From CANKHA01 sp035652315 (GTDB taxonomy: Bacteria > Pseudomonadota > Alphaproteobacteria > Rhizobiales > Xanthobacteraceae), in assembly GCA_035652315.1 (NCBI GenBank), contig DASREA010000047.1, forward strand, positions 19,167-83,166: a stretch of 64,000 bases of DNA, written 5' to 3'. Shown in pieces: positions 1 to 7,721 of the stretch; positions within the stretch are counted from its first letter, which is position 1; every line of letters begins with the position of its first letter. The position numbers and the translations under genes are program-made. The notes under the pieces were generated by a model. The model worked only from the letters and a program-made list of their open reading frames with translations. It ran no database searches and was not told the DNA's origin.

Positions 1-215
1 ATTGCAGGACCGACTTCGCGGATGGTACCGGGGGGAAGAAGCCCATAACCGCGCTCCTCGTCGAGACGCGGAAGACCGGGCCGGACCGACAAACGTTCGG
101 CGAGGCGGCGGCGCTCGAGAATGTTGGGCTGATGCCAGCGGACGCGCACCGCACGCTCGGCCCGTTCCGCCGCGCGTTGCACGCCCGTGTATAAACCTTT
201 GGGCACTGCTCGCAT
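1..215 (-). CDS. 5' part of an unrecognised CDS, cut by the window edge
   Basis: The minus strand is open from an ATG at 215 to the window edge, about 71 codons, with G or C in most third positions, as in the genes nearby. A GGGGA element lies 7 bases before the ATG. The start reads MRAVPKGLYTG and is followed by an Arg/Glu-rich stretch, then RPGLPRLDEERGYG and LLPPGT. I do not recognise the family. The plus-strand frame over the same bases looks like a shadow. The rest of the gene lies outside the window, so function stays open. Confidence 0.5.
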   Translation of the reverse strand, partial: MRAVPKGLYTGVQRAAERAERAVRVRWHQPNILERRRLAERLSVRPGLPRLDEERGYGLLPPGTIREVGPA

Positions 216-432
216 TTCAAGATCCCCGTCACAGACGGTGTTAGACCAGCGATTTGTCTGAATTTACCCGCTCGGGCGTTCAAAACAAAGCCTACCTTTC
301 AAACAGAACGGGGGTTCAAACATAAGGAAATCAGCCTCGTAGCGAGCGGAAAGCGCGTTAAGGAAGAGATAATTGTGTCGTTGACCTTGGCGCGAGGCTG
401 CCCAAAATTCGCCGATTGACGATGAGGGCGCC

Positions 433-867
433 ATGAAATTTCACGCATTAGTGCTTGCGGTCCTTCTTCCATTCACGCTGGCGGCCTGCGAAGGTCCGGT
501 CGGGCCGCAAGGCTCGGAAGGAAAACAAGGCACCGCCGGTCCTCAGGGGCCGAAGGGGGAGCAGGGCCCCGCGGGTCCCGCTGGTCCACCCGGCCCCCGG
601 GGCGAACGCGGTGAAAAGGGTGACAAGGGCGACCGCGGCGACAAGGGCGAGCGCGGCGACCGCGGCGAGATGACCTTGCGCATGGTCGAAGGCACCGGCA
701 GCGTTGCCTGCAATCAGGATGAAGTGATCGTCAGCGCCTATTGCTATGCGCCGAAAGGCGAGGGCAGCACGCTGGTGCAGTTCTCCTCAGAAGGGCCGAC
801 CGGCATGGTCTCGGCCGCCTGCGGCAGCAGCATCCAAAAAGTGCGCGCCTTCTGCGCCAAGAAATAA
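433..867 (+). CDS. Collagen-like lipoprotein
   Basis: A 144-residue protein with a lipoprotein signal: a hydrophobic start ending in LAAC, so Cys19 is the likely lipidated residue. About 20 uninterrupted Gly-X-Y triplets follow (roughly residues 21-80). They begin Pro-rich (GPQGPKGEQ) and become charged (GEKGDKGDRGDKGERGD). Lys-Gly-Asp/Glu pairs are known to stabilise bacterial collagen triple helices that lack hydroxyproline. The last 65 residues form a small domain with four Cys, probably two disulfides, which could be a trimerisation head. A membrane-anchored surface or periplasmic stalk is likely. It stands alone, and its job is unknown. Confidence 0.8.
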   Translation: MKFHALVLAVLLPFTLAACEGPVGPQGSEGKQGTAGPQGPKGEQGPAGPAGPPGPRGERGEKGDKGDRGDKGERGDRGEMTLRMVEGTGSVACNQDEVIVSAYCYAPKGEGSTLVQFSSEGPTGMVSAACGSSIQKVRAFCAKK

Positions 868-890
868 AGCGGAGAAAGCGGCGCGCTGCG

Positions 891-1880
891 CTAGACGCGA
901 AAGCGCTGCTGCACCTGCTTGGCGAACAAATCCTCCGGCGCCAGCCGGCGGTGGCATACTCCCTGCTCATAGGCATATTGCAGGAAGGCGTCGAGCGTCT
1001 TGCGGTTGGCTTCGATGCCATAGGGCCAGAAATCGTCGCCGAAGATTTCCTTGGCACGACGTGCCTGTTCATAAGCCCAGGGAATCGGAAATGCGGTCGC
1101 CGAGACTTCCTGCGCACGGGCGAGACTGCGGTTCTTTGCCTCCTCGAAGGCCTTGAACAGATTCATCGCGATCCATGAATTGCGCTCGAGCACCTCGTTG
1201 CGAATGGCGAAGGTGTGCATAATCGGAAAAATCCCGGTCTCCTTTACATATTTCATCTCGACGTCGAGGAAATCCTCGAACAGGCGCCGGATGTTCGGAT
1301 GTCCATTTTTAAAGCAATTCGGTGCGTGCGCACTCAAAGCCGCGTCGATCTCTCCAGAGACCAGCATCTCACTCAGGCTTTTGTCGGGGCGCGGCGTCAG
1401 CTTTATTCCGGGCGGCAGTTGCAGCTTCACCTTTTCGGTTCGGCCGGGTTCATTTACGCCCGCCTGAATCCACTCGATCGAGGTGAGATCGACACCGTAA
1501 TAATGCGCCAGCAGCCCGCGCGAATAGACCGAGGCGGTCTGCGCCCATTCCGGCAGACCTACTTTGCGGCCGGCGAGATCCTTGGGCTCGCGCACCGAAC
1601 CGTCGCGGCGGATGTAGATGGACGAATGCCGTGCGATGCGCGAGGGAAAGACCGGGATCGCCATCAGCGACGTGTCGCCTTGCGAAATCCGCGAGCAATA
1701 TTTCGCCATCGACACCTCGGAGGCGTCGAAGTCGCGGTAGACGAAGGCGCGGAAGAAGATTTCCTCGATCTGCATTTCCAGGCAGGTCAGGTCGACGCCT
1801 TCGACCTGCACCCGGCCGGTGAACAGGTCGATGACGTGATCGTAATGATTAAGCGCGATGGTCAATGGCACGCGGCTCAC
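891..1880 (-). CDS. 4,5-dihydroxyphthalate decarboxylase-like / substrate-binding fold protein
   Basis: About 329 residues. The N-terminus (PLTIALNHYDHVIDLFTGRV) and internal segments such as EIFFRAFVYRDFDASE and the DLAGRKVGLPEW region match the 4,5-dihydroxyphthalate decarboxylase (Pht5)-like family. These proteins share the periplasmic type II binding-protein fold, and in many catabolic clusters their role is unproven. There is no signal peptide, so a cytoplasmic role is favoured. The GTG at 1880 is chosen because GGGGGAG lies 8 bases upstream; the GTG at 1889 would be only 1 base from it. Neighbouring catabolic genes fit aromatic-acid metabolism, but the reaction cannot be assigned. Confidence 0.75.
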   Translation of the reverse strand: MSRVPLTIALNHYDHVIDLFTGRVQVEGVDLTCLEMQIEEIFFRAFVYRDFDASEVSMAKYCSRISQGDTSLMAIPVFPSRIARHSSIYIRRDGSVREPKDLAGRKVGLPEWAQTASVYSRGLLAHYYGVDLTSIEWIQAGVNEPGRTEKVKLQLPPGIKLTPRPDKSLSEMLVSGEIDAALSAHAPNCFKNGHPNIRRLFEDFLDVEMKYVKETGIFPIMHTFAIRNEVLERNSWIAMNLFKAFEEAKNRSLARAQEVSATAFPIPWAYEQARRAKEIFGDDFWPYGIEANRKTLDAFLQYAYEQGVCHRRLAPEDLFAKQVQQRFRV

Positions 1881-2017
1881 GGCAATCACTCCCCCAATTT
1901 TGTGCGCGGCATCATGGCCGCTCGCGCTGGCGGCTTCAATCCTGTGGTGTCACGCTCTGCTACAGTGGGCTAACGACCCGGCGCGGCGTATGTAAAGAGC
2001 AAGGAAAGACGGCAGCG

Positions 2018-2395
2018 ATGAACGACCCCTCTTTATGGCCGACTGAGTTGCGCCTGCACAAGGACCGCAGGACCCTGAGCGTGACGTTCGACAACCGGGA
2101 AAGCCACGATCTTCCGGCCGAATTGCTGCGTGTCAAAAGCCCGAGCGCCGAGGTCCAGGGTCATGCGCCGGAGGAACGCACGCTCGTCGCGGGCAAGCAG
2201 GACGTCATGATCCTAGAAATCCACCCCGTGGGCAATTACGCCGTAAGGCTTGTCTTCGACGACATGCATTCCACCGGGATCTATAGCTGGAGTTATTTGC
2301 TGGAGCTCGGACGAGGCCGCGAACGCATTTGGCGCGATTACCTGGATGACCTCGCGGCGAAGGGCCTGTCGCGCGCACCGGCACGCCGCCGCTGA
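2018..2395 (+). CDS. DUF971 (gamma-butyrobetaine hydroxylase N-terminal-like) protein
   Basis: About 125 residues from the ATG at 2018, preceded by AAGGAAAG. The sequence WPTELRLHKDRRTLSVTFDN, then LPAELLRVKSPSAEVQGH, and the YAVRLVFDDMHSTGIYSW block are typical of DUF971. That is the small domain found alone in many proteobacteria and at the N-terminus of gamma-butyrobetaine hydroxylase; standalone copies are often linked to iron-sulfur biology. It lies just upstream of a Rieske ferredoxin, which fits that link. The upstream in-frame extension lacks family similarity and is left out. The exact role is unknown. Confidence 0.8.
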   Translation: MNDPSLWPTELRLHKDRRTLSVTFDNRESHDLPAELLRVKSPSAEVQGHAPEERTLVAGKQDVMILEIHPVGNYAVRLVFDDMHSTGIYSWSYLLELGRGRERIWRDYLDDLAAKGLSRAPARRR

Positions 2396-2552
2396 GGCAT
2401 TTGCCCCAAAGCTCCGCGGAAATCGCGGGTGACCTGCGCGACACGGGAGGTTGCGTCGGCGCGGACAAAAAGGCAATGTGCACTCGCACCCGCCGATTTT
2501 TCCAACGCTTTAGCCACCGACCAGGTGCGGGCCGGTATGGAGGAATGCCAGG

Positions 2553-2918
2553 ATGGCCGAGCAGTTTGTCGGCAAATTATCGGAATTCAATGACGGCGAC
2601 CGCCGCATCGTGTTCGTGGGCGACCGTGAAATTGGGTTGTTTCGCCACGGAGGCCAGTTTTTCGCCTACAGCAACTACTGCCTGCATCAGGGCGGGCCGG
2701 CCTGCGAGGGGCTCACCATCGCGAAGGTCGAAGAACAACTGATGCCCGACAAGACCTCGCGCGGGCTCTACTTCTCGGAAACCGAGATGCATTTCGTCTG
2801 CCCCTGGCATGGCTACGAATACGACATCAAGACCGGTGAATGCGTCGCCGACCGCAAGTTGAAGCTGCGCAAATACGATGTGGTGCAAAAGGGAGATGAT
2901 ATTTATGTCGTCACCTAG
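2553..2918 (+). CDS. Rieske-type [2Fe-2S] ferredoxin
   Basis: A 121-residue single-domain Rieske protein. The two cluster motifs are visible: CLHQGG (Cys and His, near residue 44) and CPWHGYEYD (Cys and His, near residue 90). Between them lies a longer than usual insert (GLTIAKVEEQLMPDKTSRG). There is no oxygenase catalytic domain, so it most likely passes electrons to a partner enzyme. A GGAGGA lies 8 bases before the ATG. The next gene starts inside its 3' end, so the two are co-transcribed, with the amidohydrolase following. The oxygenase partner is not visible in this window. Confidence 0.88.
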   Translation: MAEQFVGKLSEFNDGDRRIVFVGDREIGLFRHGGQFFAYSNYCLHQGGPACEGLTIAKVEEQLMPDKTSRGLYFSETEMHFVCPWHGYEYDIKTGECVADRKLKLRKYDVVQKGDDIYVVT

Positions 2919-3273
2919 GCGGGCCGTGAGAACGGCGCGCATCAAGAAACCGAAGCGGCCACCCCTGGCGCCAGCGAGAGGCAGGGCGGTGGCGGACGTG
3001 TCCAACCGTGCCAAGTCGCTTGCCCGCGATCTCGAGCGCGAACTGGGAGCCGGGCGCATCGACAGCCTTTCCGATGACGGCCTGCAGCAGCTCATGGCGG
3101 CGCTTTGTAAAATTTATGGCCGGCGTGTCGAAGGGGGAGCCAAAAGCTGGCCCCTGTCAGATCAGGGCGGGGTAAGCCCGACGGAGGTGATGGTCACCGC
3201 GAGTGGGCTGCTCAAGGCGGCGGATCTTCAGGTATTCGAATTGGGAATGTGGCAGAGCTGGACCGGCCGCTGA
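2905..3273 (+). CDS. Small unknown protein coupled to the Rieske ferredoxin and amidohydrolase genes
   Basis: About 122 residues from the ATG at 2905, which has GGGAG about 9 bases upstream and overlaps the ferredoxin stop at 2918. The N-terminus is very basic (Arg/Lys/Pro-rich). The rest is a soluble helical domain containing LARDLERELGAGRIDSLSD, LQQLMAALCKIYG and EVMVTASGLLKAADLQVFEL. I do not recognise the family. Its place between an electron-transfer protein and an amidohydrolase suggests an accessory subunit or assembly factor, by context only. Confidence 0.65.
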   Translation: MSSPRRAVRTARIKKPKRPPLAPARGRAVADVSNRAKSLARDLERELGAGRIDSLSDDGLQQLMAALCKIYGRRVEGGAKSWPLSDQGGVSPTEVMVTASGLLKAADLQVFELGMWQSWTGR

Positions 3274-3302
3274 CCGGCGCTCTCTAGAGGAAGGTAGAAG
3301 TC

Positions 3303-4538
3303 ATGGATCTTATTGCCGATCGCGGCCGCCGCGTTTCAGTCGAAGAGCTGAATACGAGCAGGCTGCTTGCCCATGCGCGCAAACAGGCACAGCAGCGCAA
3401 GTTCGATGAGATGCTGATCGTCGACGTCGACGCGCATCACTACGAGAACGAGAATTTCAGCGAGATCCTGCCCTATATGGAGAACGATGTTCTCCGCCAG
3501 CTCACGCTTTCCAATCGCAACAAGGGGCGGCACACCATCGTCCCCGGGCAGACCGGCTATCAGGACATGGGCGGCCGCGTGACGCGCTACCCGATGCGCT
3601 CTTCGGAAAAGACCGACCCCGGCAAGCCGCGCGACGTGCAACTCGGGCAGCGGTGGATGGACGCGATGAGCGTCGATTACTCGTGTTTGTTCCCAACCGG
3701 CATGCTCAATGTCGGCCTGCATCCGCAGAAGGAAATGGAAGTCGAGATTTGCTGGGCCTACAACCGCTGGCTCACCGAGAATGTGCTGCCGGAATCCGAC
3801 GGGCGCATGTATTCGCTGTTGTCGCTGCCGTTTTCCGATCCCGATGCCTCGCTGCGCCATGTCGAGACTTTCGGCGACCGCCCCGGCGTCAAAGGCTTCA
3901 TGGTGACGACCGTGCGCACGCTACAGGTCAATGACAACGCCTACATGAAGGTCTATCGGGCTATGGAAGAGCGCGGCCTGGCGCTCGCCTTCCATTCCGG
4001 CCCGAACTGGGGCGAGCCGGTGTTCCGCGCCTGCAACCGCTTCCTTTCGGTGCATGCGCTCGGCTTCTCCTTCTACAATATCCTGCACTGCACGAATTGG
4101 GTGATCAACGGCCTCGGCGAGCGCTTTCCCAAGCTGGCGGTGATCTGGGTGGAAGGCGGCCTCGCCTGGGTGCCTTTCCTGATGCAGCGGCTCGACCACG
4201 AATACATGCTGCGCTCCTCGGAATGCCCGCTGCTGAAGAAGAAGCCGAGCGATTACATGCGCGACATGTATTATTCCTCGCAGCCGATGGAGGTGCAGGA
4301 CATGGGCGCGCTGGAATGCACCTTCCGCATGATCAATGCGGAAACCCAGCTACTTTATGCCTCGGATTACCCGCACTGGGATTTCGACCTACCCAGCACG
4401 ATCTACGACCTGCCGTTTTTGAGCGAAAAGGCGAAGCACAACATCCTCGGCGGCACCGCCGCGCGCCTATTCAAGCTGCCGCCGCGCAACGAGAAGCAGA
4501 AAGAAAATCTCATTAAATTCGGCAATCTCGCCGCCTAA
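3303..4538 (+). CDS. Amidohydrolase-family (ACMSD / 2,6-dihydroxybenzoate decarboxylase-like) metal enzyme
   Basis: 411 residues. The fold and motifs match amidohydrolase-2: the metal-binding start DVDAHH near residue 40, the central LAFHSGPNW with a His ligand, a second His in SVHALGF, IWVEGGLAWVPF, and the C-terminal catalytic Asp in LLYASDYPHWDFD. This family includes decarboxylases and hydrolases that act on aromatic ring-cleavage or hydroxybenzoate intermediates through a Zn or Mn centre. GAGGAAGG precedes the ATG. The bicupin gene begins 10 bases downstream, so one operon is likely. The substrate is unknown. Confidence 0.85.
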   Translation: MDLIADRGRRVSVEELNTSRLLAHARKQAQQRKFDEMLIVDVDAHHYENENFSEILPYMENDVLRQLTLSNRNKGRHTIVPGQTGYQDMGGRVTRYPMRSSEKTDPGKPRDVQLGQRWMDAMSVDYSCLFPTGMLNVGLHPQKEMEVEICWAYNRWLTENVLPESDGRMYSLLSLPFSDPDASLRHVETFGDRPGVKGFMVTTVRTLQVNDNAYMKVYRAMEERGLALAFHSGPNWGEPVFRACNRFLSVHALGFSFYNILHCTNWVINGLGERFPKLAVIWVEGGLAWVPFLMQRLDHEYMLRSSECPLLKKKPSDYMRDMYYSSQPMEVQDMGALECTFRMINAETQLLYASDYPHWDFDLPSTIYDLPFLSEKAKHNILGGTAARLFKLPPRNEKQKENLIKFGNLAA

Positions 4539-4548
4539 GAGGGGATGG

Positions 4549-5661
4549 ATGGCCAAGGACGCGTTGGTATCGGAAGAATTCGCCGGCAAATTCGCCACGG
4601 AGAAAGACACGCCCTATGAGCGCTGGGTGGCCGAGCAAGGGCTCGACATTATCAGCGCCCATTACGTCCCCAACCTACGCACCGTGGAGCTGAAGCCCTG
4701 GCCGCGCCGCGGCGGCAAGGGTGTCTTCATTAACCACGAAGCATCGCGCACCTCCAACGACTGCTACGTCTGCGAAATCCCCCCCGGCGGAAAACTCAGC
4801 CCCCAGCGCCAGCTCTATGAAGAGATGATCCTGGTGCTGGGTGGGCGCGGCTCCACGACGGTGTGGAATGACGGCGGCCAGCGCGTCACCTTCGAATGGA
4901 AGGCCGGCGCCATGTTCGCCATTCCGCTTAATTGCTGGCATCAGCATTTTAACGGGTCGGGACAGGACGCGGTGCGCTACGTGGCGGTCACCAATTGCCC
5001 CTCCGTGCTCAACCTCTACGGCGATCCCGATTTCGTCTTCAACACGGAATACGACTTCAAGAGCCGCTTTGCCGGCGAACCCGACTATTTCAGCGCCAAG
5101 GGCGAGCAGGAGGGCTTTCTGTTGCGGACGAACTTCGTCCCCGACGCCGTTAACCTGCCGCTGATCAGCGCCAAGGAACGCGGCGCTGGCGGCGGCCATA
5201 TTCGCTTCAACATGGCCAAGGGTTCCATCGCCAGCCACATCTCCCAGTTCGGCGTCGGCACCTACAAGAAGGCGCACGCGCACGGGGCGGGCGCCCATGT
5301 CATTTTGCTCAGCGGCGAAGGCTATTCACTGATGTGGCCGGAGAACGAAGAGCCGCGGCGCTACGACTGGCAGGTCGGTACCTTGATCGTGCCGCCGAAC
5401 AAATGGTTCCATCAGCATTTCAATACCGGTCCAACGCCGGCGCGCTATCTCGCCTTCAAGCATTGGTCGCCGCGCAATGCGCAAGGCGTGCCGATGTCCT
5501 GGATCAGCCGGCGGTTGGGCGGCAACCAGATCGATTATGCCGACGAAAGCCCGGTGGTGCGCCGTATGTTCGCCGATGCGCTGGCTAGGCACGGGCTGAA
5601 GCCGCGGATGGATGAAGCGTATCAGAACGAACTCAAGGATCTGCCGCCCAAAGTGGCGTGA
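4549..5661 (+). CDS. Two-domain cupin (bicupin) protein
   Basis: 370 residues with two cupin barrels. The N-terminal barrel (about residues 60-150) has lost the usual His-x-His metal pair: the motif reads PPGGKLSPQRQLYEEM, with Gln86 and Gln88 in those places, though WHQHFN near 130 keeps its His. The C-terminal barrel (about 225-320) has KKAHAHGAGAH (His243, His245, His250) and WFHQHFN, so one metal site per chain is expected. Gentisate-dioxygenase-like enzymes share this layout. It is the fifth gene of the run that starts with DUF971. Whether it is a dioxygenase or a binding protein is open. Confidence 0.82.
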   Translation: MAKDALVSEEFAGKFATEKDTPYERWVAEQGLDIISAHYVPNLRTVELKPWPRRGGKGVFINHEASRTSNDCYVCEIPPGGKLSPQRQLYEEMILVLGGRGSTTVWNDGGQRVTFEWKAGAMFAIPLNCWHQHFNGSGQDAVRYVAVTNCPSVLNLYGDPDFVFNTEYDFKSRFAGEPDYFSAKGEQEGFLLRTNFVPDAVNLPLISAKERGAGGGHIRFNMAKGSIASHISQFGVGTYKKAHAHGAGAHVILLSGEGYSLMWPENEEPRRYDWQVGTLIVPPNKWFHQHFNTGPTPARYLAFKHWSPRNAQGVPMSWISRRLGGNQIDYADESPVVRRMFADALARHGLKPRMDEAYQNELKDLPPKVA

Positions 5662-5782
5662 TCGGGGTATTTAAACCGCAAAATCCTGCATTATTTGCCA
5701 TAGAAACGCCGGCTGGCTTGATCCCGGGAAAGGTTTGAGCGACAAGCGGGGCCGTGCCACAAATCTCACGAATGGCCTGAAC

Positions 5783-5803
5783 ACCCGGGCACCTGGCCCG
5801 GGT
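5783..5803 (+). promoter_or_regulatory. GC-rich hairpin before the first cupin A gene
   Basis: ACCCGGGC at 5783-5790 pairs perfectly with GCCCGGGT at 5796-5803 around a 5-base loop. It lies between the bicupin stop (5661) and the TTG start at 5822. There is no T-run, so it may be an mRNA-stability or attenuation hairpin, or part of a dispersed repeat. Confidence 0.45.
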
Positions 5804-5821
5804 CTGAACGGAGTAACGACA

Positions 5822-6430
5822 TTGGCAGACAGCAAAACCGACACCCGCGCCAAGCCGGCTGCCGCCGGACCCGGGCATAACATCGACACGCACGCGCCGC
5901 GCGAAGAGCCGGTCTGGGAGCGCTGGACCAAGAAGCGCGTCTTCGTGCGCGCGCTGGAGGGCACCTACGGCGAACTGGTCAGCGAGCTTTTCACCCAGCC
6001 GCGCGTTTATCACACCAAGGACTGGAAGTGGAAAGGCGGCCCGCACAATTACGGTAAGAAGATCATCAACCCGCAATCGGTGAAGGTCGCGCAATCGATC
6101 GAGACCCACGTCGATTGCTTCGCGCCCGGCGGCTATGGCCAGAAGCACGGCCACATGAACAGCGCCGTGTTCTACGTGCTCAAGGGCAAGGGCCACGATA
6201 TCCATGACGGTCGCCGCATCGATTGGGAAGCTGGCGACGCGCTGATCGTGGAGAACGGCTGCGTGCACCAGCATCTCAATGACGACCAGGACGACGAAGC
6301 CATCGTGCTGGTGATGAAGGCGAAGCCGCTGTTTCTGTTCATGCACATGCTGTTCCAGCGTGTGGTCGAATACCCGCCGAAGACCGGCACCGACAAACAA
6401 TTGAATTACGTCCCGCCCGCGGACCTGTAA
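5822..6430 (+). CDS. Single-domain cupin, type A (copy 1)
   Basis: About 202 residues from a TTG start at 5822, chosen because GGAG ends 8 bases upstream and no ATG there has a ribosome site. The first 80 residues carry a conserved block (KKRVFVRALEGTYGELVSE, then FTQPRVYHTKD and KWKGGPHNYGKKI), followed by a cupin barrel. The metal motif is KHGHMNSAVFYVL: His109 and His111 are present, but Ser/Ala stand where the Glu ligand is expected. His149 and His151 follow in CVHQHLN. The type B gene begins 12 bases downstream. It is a close paralog of the gene at 7722-8318 and a more distant one of 14922-15539. Confidence 0.82.
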   Translation: MADSKTDTRAKPAAAGPGHNIDTHAPREEPVWERWTKKRVFVRALEGTYGELVSELFTQPRVYHTKDWKWKGGPHNYGKKIINPQSVKVAQSIETHVDCFAPGGYGQKHGHMNSAVFYVLKGKGHDIHDGRRIDWEAGDALIVENGCVHQHLNDDQDDEAIVLVMKAKPLFLFMHMLFQRVVEYPPKTGTDKQLNYVPPADL

Positions 6431-6442
6431 GGAGACAATAGA

Positions 6443-7000
6443 ATGAGCAGTGTGATCGACCCCCGCGAGCGTGACCGTTCCCGCGCGCAAACGCGGTTCG
6501 TGGACTTCTATGCCGAGGCGCTGAAGGCTTCGCAGGAGTTTCGCAAGGATTACGACGGACGGCTCAATGTCGTGAAGTCGAGCCAGATGCCAATGGAGCG
6601 TTCGCCCGACGGCCTCATCAAGTGGATCATCAACGAGAAGATGGACACCAAGGAATGCTGCCTCGACATTTATATGCAGTTCCTGCCGCCGGGTAAGGCC
6701 TCCGGCAAGCACCGGCACCTTTCCGAGGAAGTCTTCTACGTCGTTGAAGGCAGCGGCTACGATTTGCACTGGGACGTGAAGTTCGACTGCCACGACAAGA
6801 TGGAATTCGAATGGGAGACGGAGCCGCAGAAGTTCGAGTGGACGCAGGGCGATTTCGTTTACATTCCGCCTTACTGCGCGCACAAGCACTTCAACTCCGA
6901 TGCCAAGAACGAAGCGCGCATCATCGTAGTCAACAGCCGGATCGTGAAGCCGATGGGCTTCGACTGGTTCGAGCAGTTGGAGAACGCGGAAGGCTATTAA
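6443..7000 (+). CDS. Single-domain cupin, type B (copy 1)
   Basis: 185 residues, with AAGGAG 8 bases before the ATG. The cupin motif is complete: GKHRHLSEEVFYVVEG (His90, His92, Glu95/96) and CAHKHFN (His147, His149), so a functional metal centre is expected. A charged insert (HDKMEFEWETEPQKFEW) sits between the two motifs. It follows cupin A directly in the same operon; the same A-B order recurs at 14922-16143. This suggests that A and B work together, perhaps as unlike subunits of a ring-cleaving dioxygenase. That pairing is my inference. Confidence 0.82.
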   Translation: MSSVIDPRERDRSRAQTRFVDFYAEALKASQEFRKDYDGRLNVVKSSQMPMERSPDGLIKWIINEKMDTKECCLDIYMQFLPPGKASGKHRHLSEEVFYVVEGSGYDLHWDVKFDCHDKMEFEWETEPQKFEWTQGDFVYIPPYCAHKHFNSDAKNEARIIVVNSRIVKPMGFDWFEQLENAEGY

Positions 7001-7009
7001 CGGCGGTCG

Positions 7010-7140
7010 TCATGGCCGGGCATAGCCCGTCGAAGACGGGCGTGAACGCCCTTATGTCCCGGGCATCTCGATCAGGAGCGCAGTACCTTCCTAAGCGGGA
7101 TGCCCGGCACGGGGCCCGGGCACGACCAGGCAAAGGGATT
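7010..7140. repeat. GC-rich dispersed-repeat-like inverted repeat
   Basis: Between two plus-strand genes lies a run of short complementary GC blocks, for example cccgggcatc near 7057 and gatgcccggc near 7099, with other CCGGGC/GCCCGG pairs around them. It opens with gtcatggccgggc, a start familiar from intergenic hairpin repeats of Bradyrhizobium-like genomes. It is non-coding. Copy number in the genome cannot be judged here. Confidence 0.45.
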
Positions 7141-7146
7141 TGAGCC

Positions 7147-7587
7147 ATGTGCGGCGACGTGGAAGAGGAAGGCGGATCAAGCCCGCTTGAGGAGCGGCTC
7201 TACGGCCGGTTCCTGCGGCATGCGCGCACTCTGCTCACACAATATGGGCGCGTCGGCCAGGATCCCGGCAAGGACTTGCATCACTATATGGATAAACTGT
7301 TCAGCGATGCGCTCTCTCGCGCGGCGCGCGACGCCGATAGCGCGGAGGAGGGCCGCCACTACGAACGGCTTGCGGCGCAGCCGCTGGTCTTTGCAAGGCT
7401 TGCCGGCTTCCTCGCCGCGCATCTGTCGCTGCAAGACGATCCGCTGCGTAAGGTGATCGAAGCGATGATGCTCGGCTACCAGGAAGCCGAGAGCATGGCG
7501 GCGGAAGATCATGCTCATGACCATCATCACGGCCACGATCATGACCACGACCATCAGCATGGCCACGGGCACGACCATCATCATTGA
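7147..7587 (+). CDS. Unknown helical protein with a histidine-rich metal-binding tail
   Basis: 146 residues. Residues 1-118 are predicted mainly helical (LEERLYGRFLRHARTLLTQ, and LRKVIEAMMLGYQEAE). The last 26 residues are 15 His with Asp and Gly, like tails that store or deliver Ni, Zn, Fe or Cu. I do not recognise the main domain. Its location right after cupin A-B, which need a metal, makes metal supply to these cupins an attractive guess. It could also be a standalone metal buffer. AAAGGG lies upstream of the ATG. Confidence 0.7.
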   Translation: MCGDVEEEGGSSPLEERLYGRFLRHARTLLTQYGRVGQDPGKDLHHYMDKLFSDALSRAARDADSAEEGRHYERLAAQPLVFARLAGFLAAHLSLQDDPLRKVIEAMMLGYQEAESMAAEDHAHDHHHGHDHDHDHQHGHGHDHHH

Positions 7588-7614
7588 TCGATTGCTGATT
7601 GTTCTTGTCTTGTT

Positions 7615-7716
7615 ATCGCCGGGCTTGTCCCGGCGATCTTGTTTAGGAAGGCGCAATCCTTGCCATTCCAAGCGAGATCGCCGGGACTCGCCGCTGCGCG
7701 GCGGTGACGACAGTAG
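7615..7716. repeat. Inverted-repeat element between convergent genes, probable bidirectional terminator
   Basis: A perfect palindromic hairpin at 7615-7637 (ATCGCCGGG / CCCGGCGAT around CTTGT) is followed by a second related block, atcgccggga near 7677, and cgccgctgcgcggcg. It fills the gap between the His-tailed gene (+, ends 7587) and a cupin gene (-, ends 7722). It resembles the dispersed hairpins of Bradyrhizobium-like genomes and probably stops transcription from both sides. Confidence 0.5.
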
Positions 7717-7721
7717 CTGCC

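Noticed and set aside
2..244. Plus-strand open frame at the window start
   Set aside because: Arg/Ala-rich composition with no ribosome site; the minus-strand frame over the same bases has better codon use and a start at 215.
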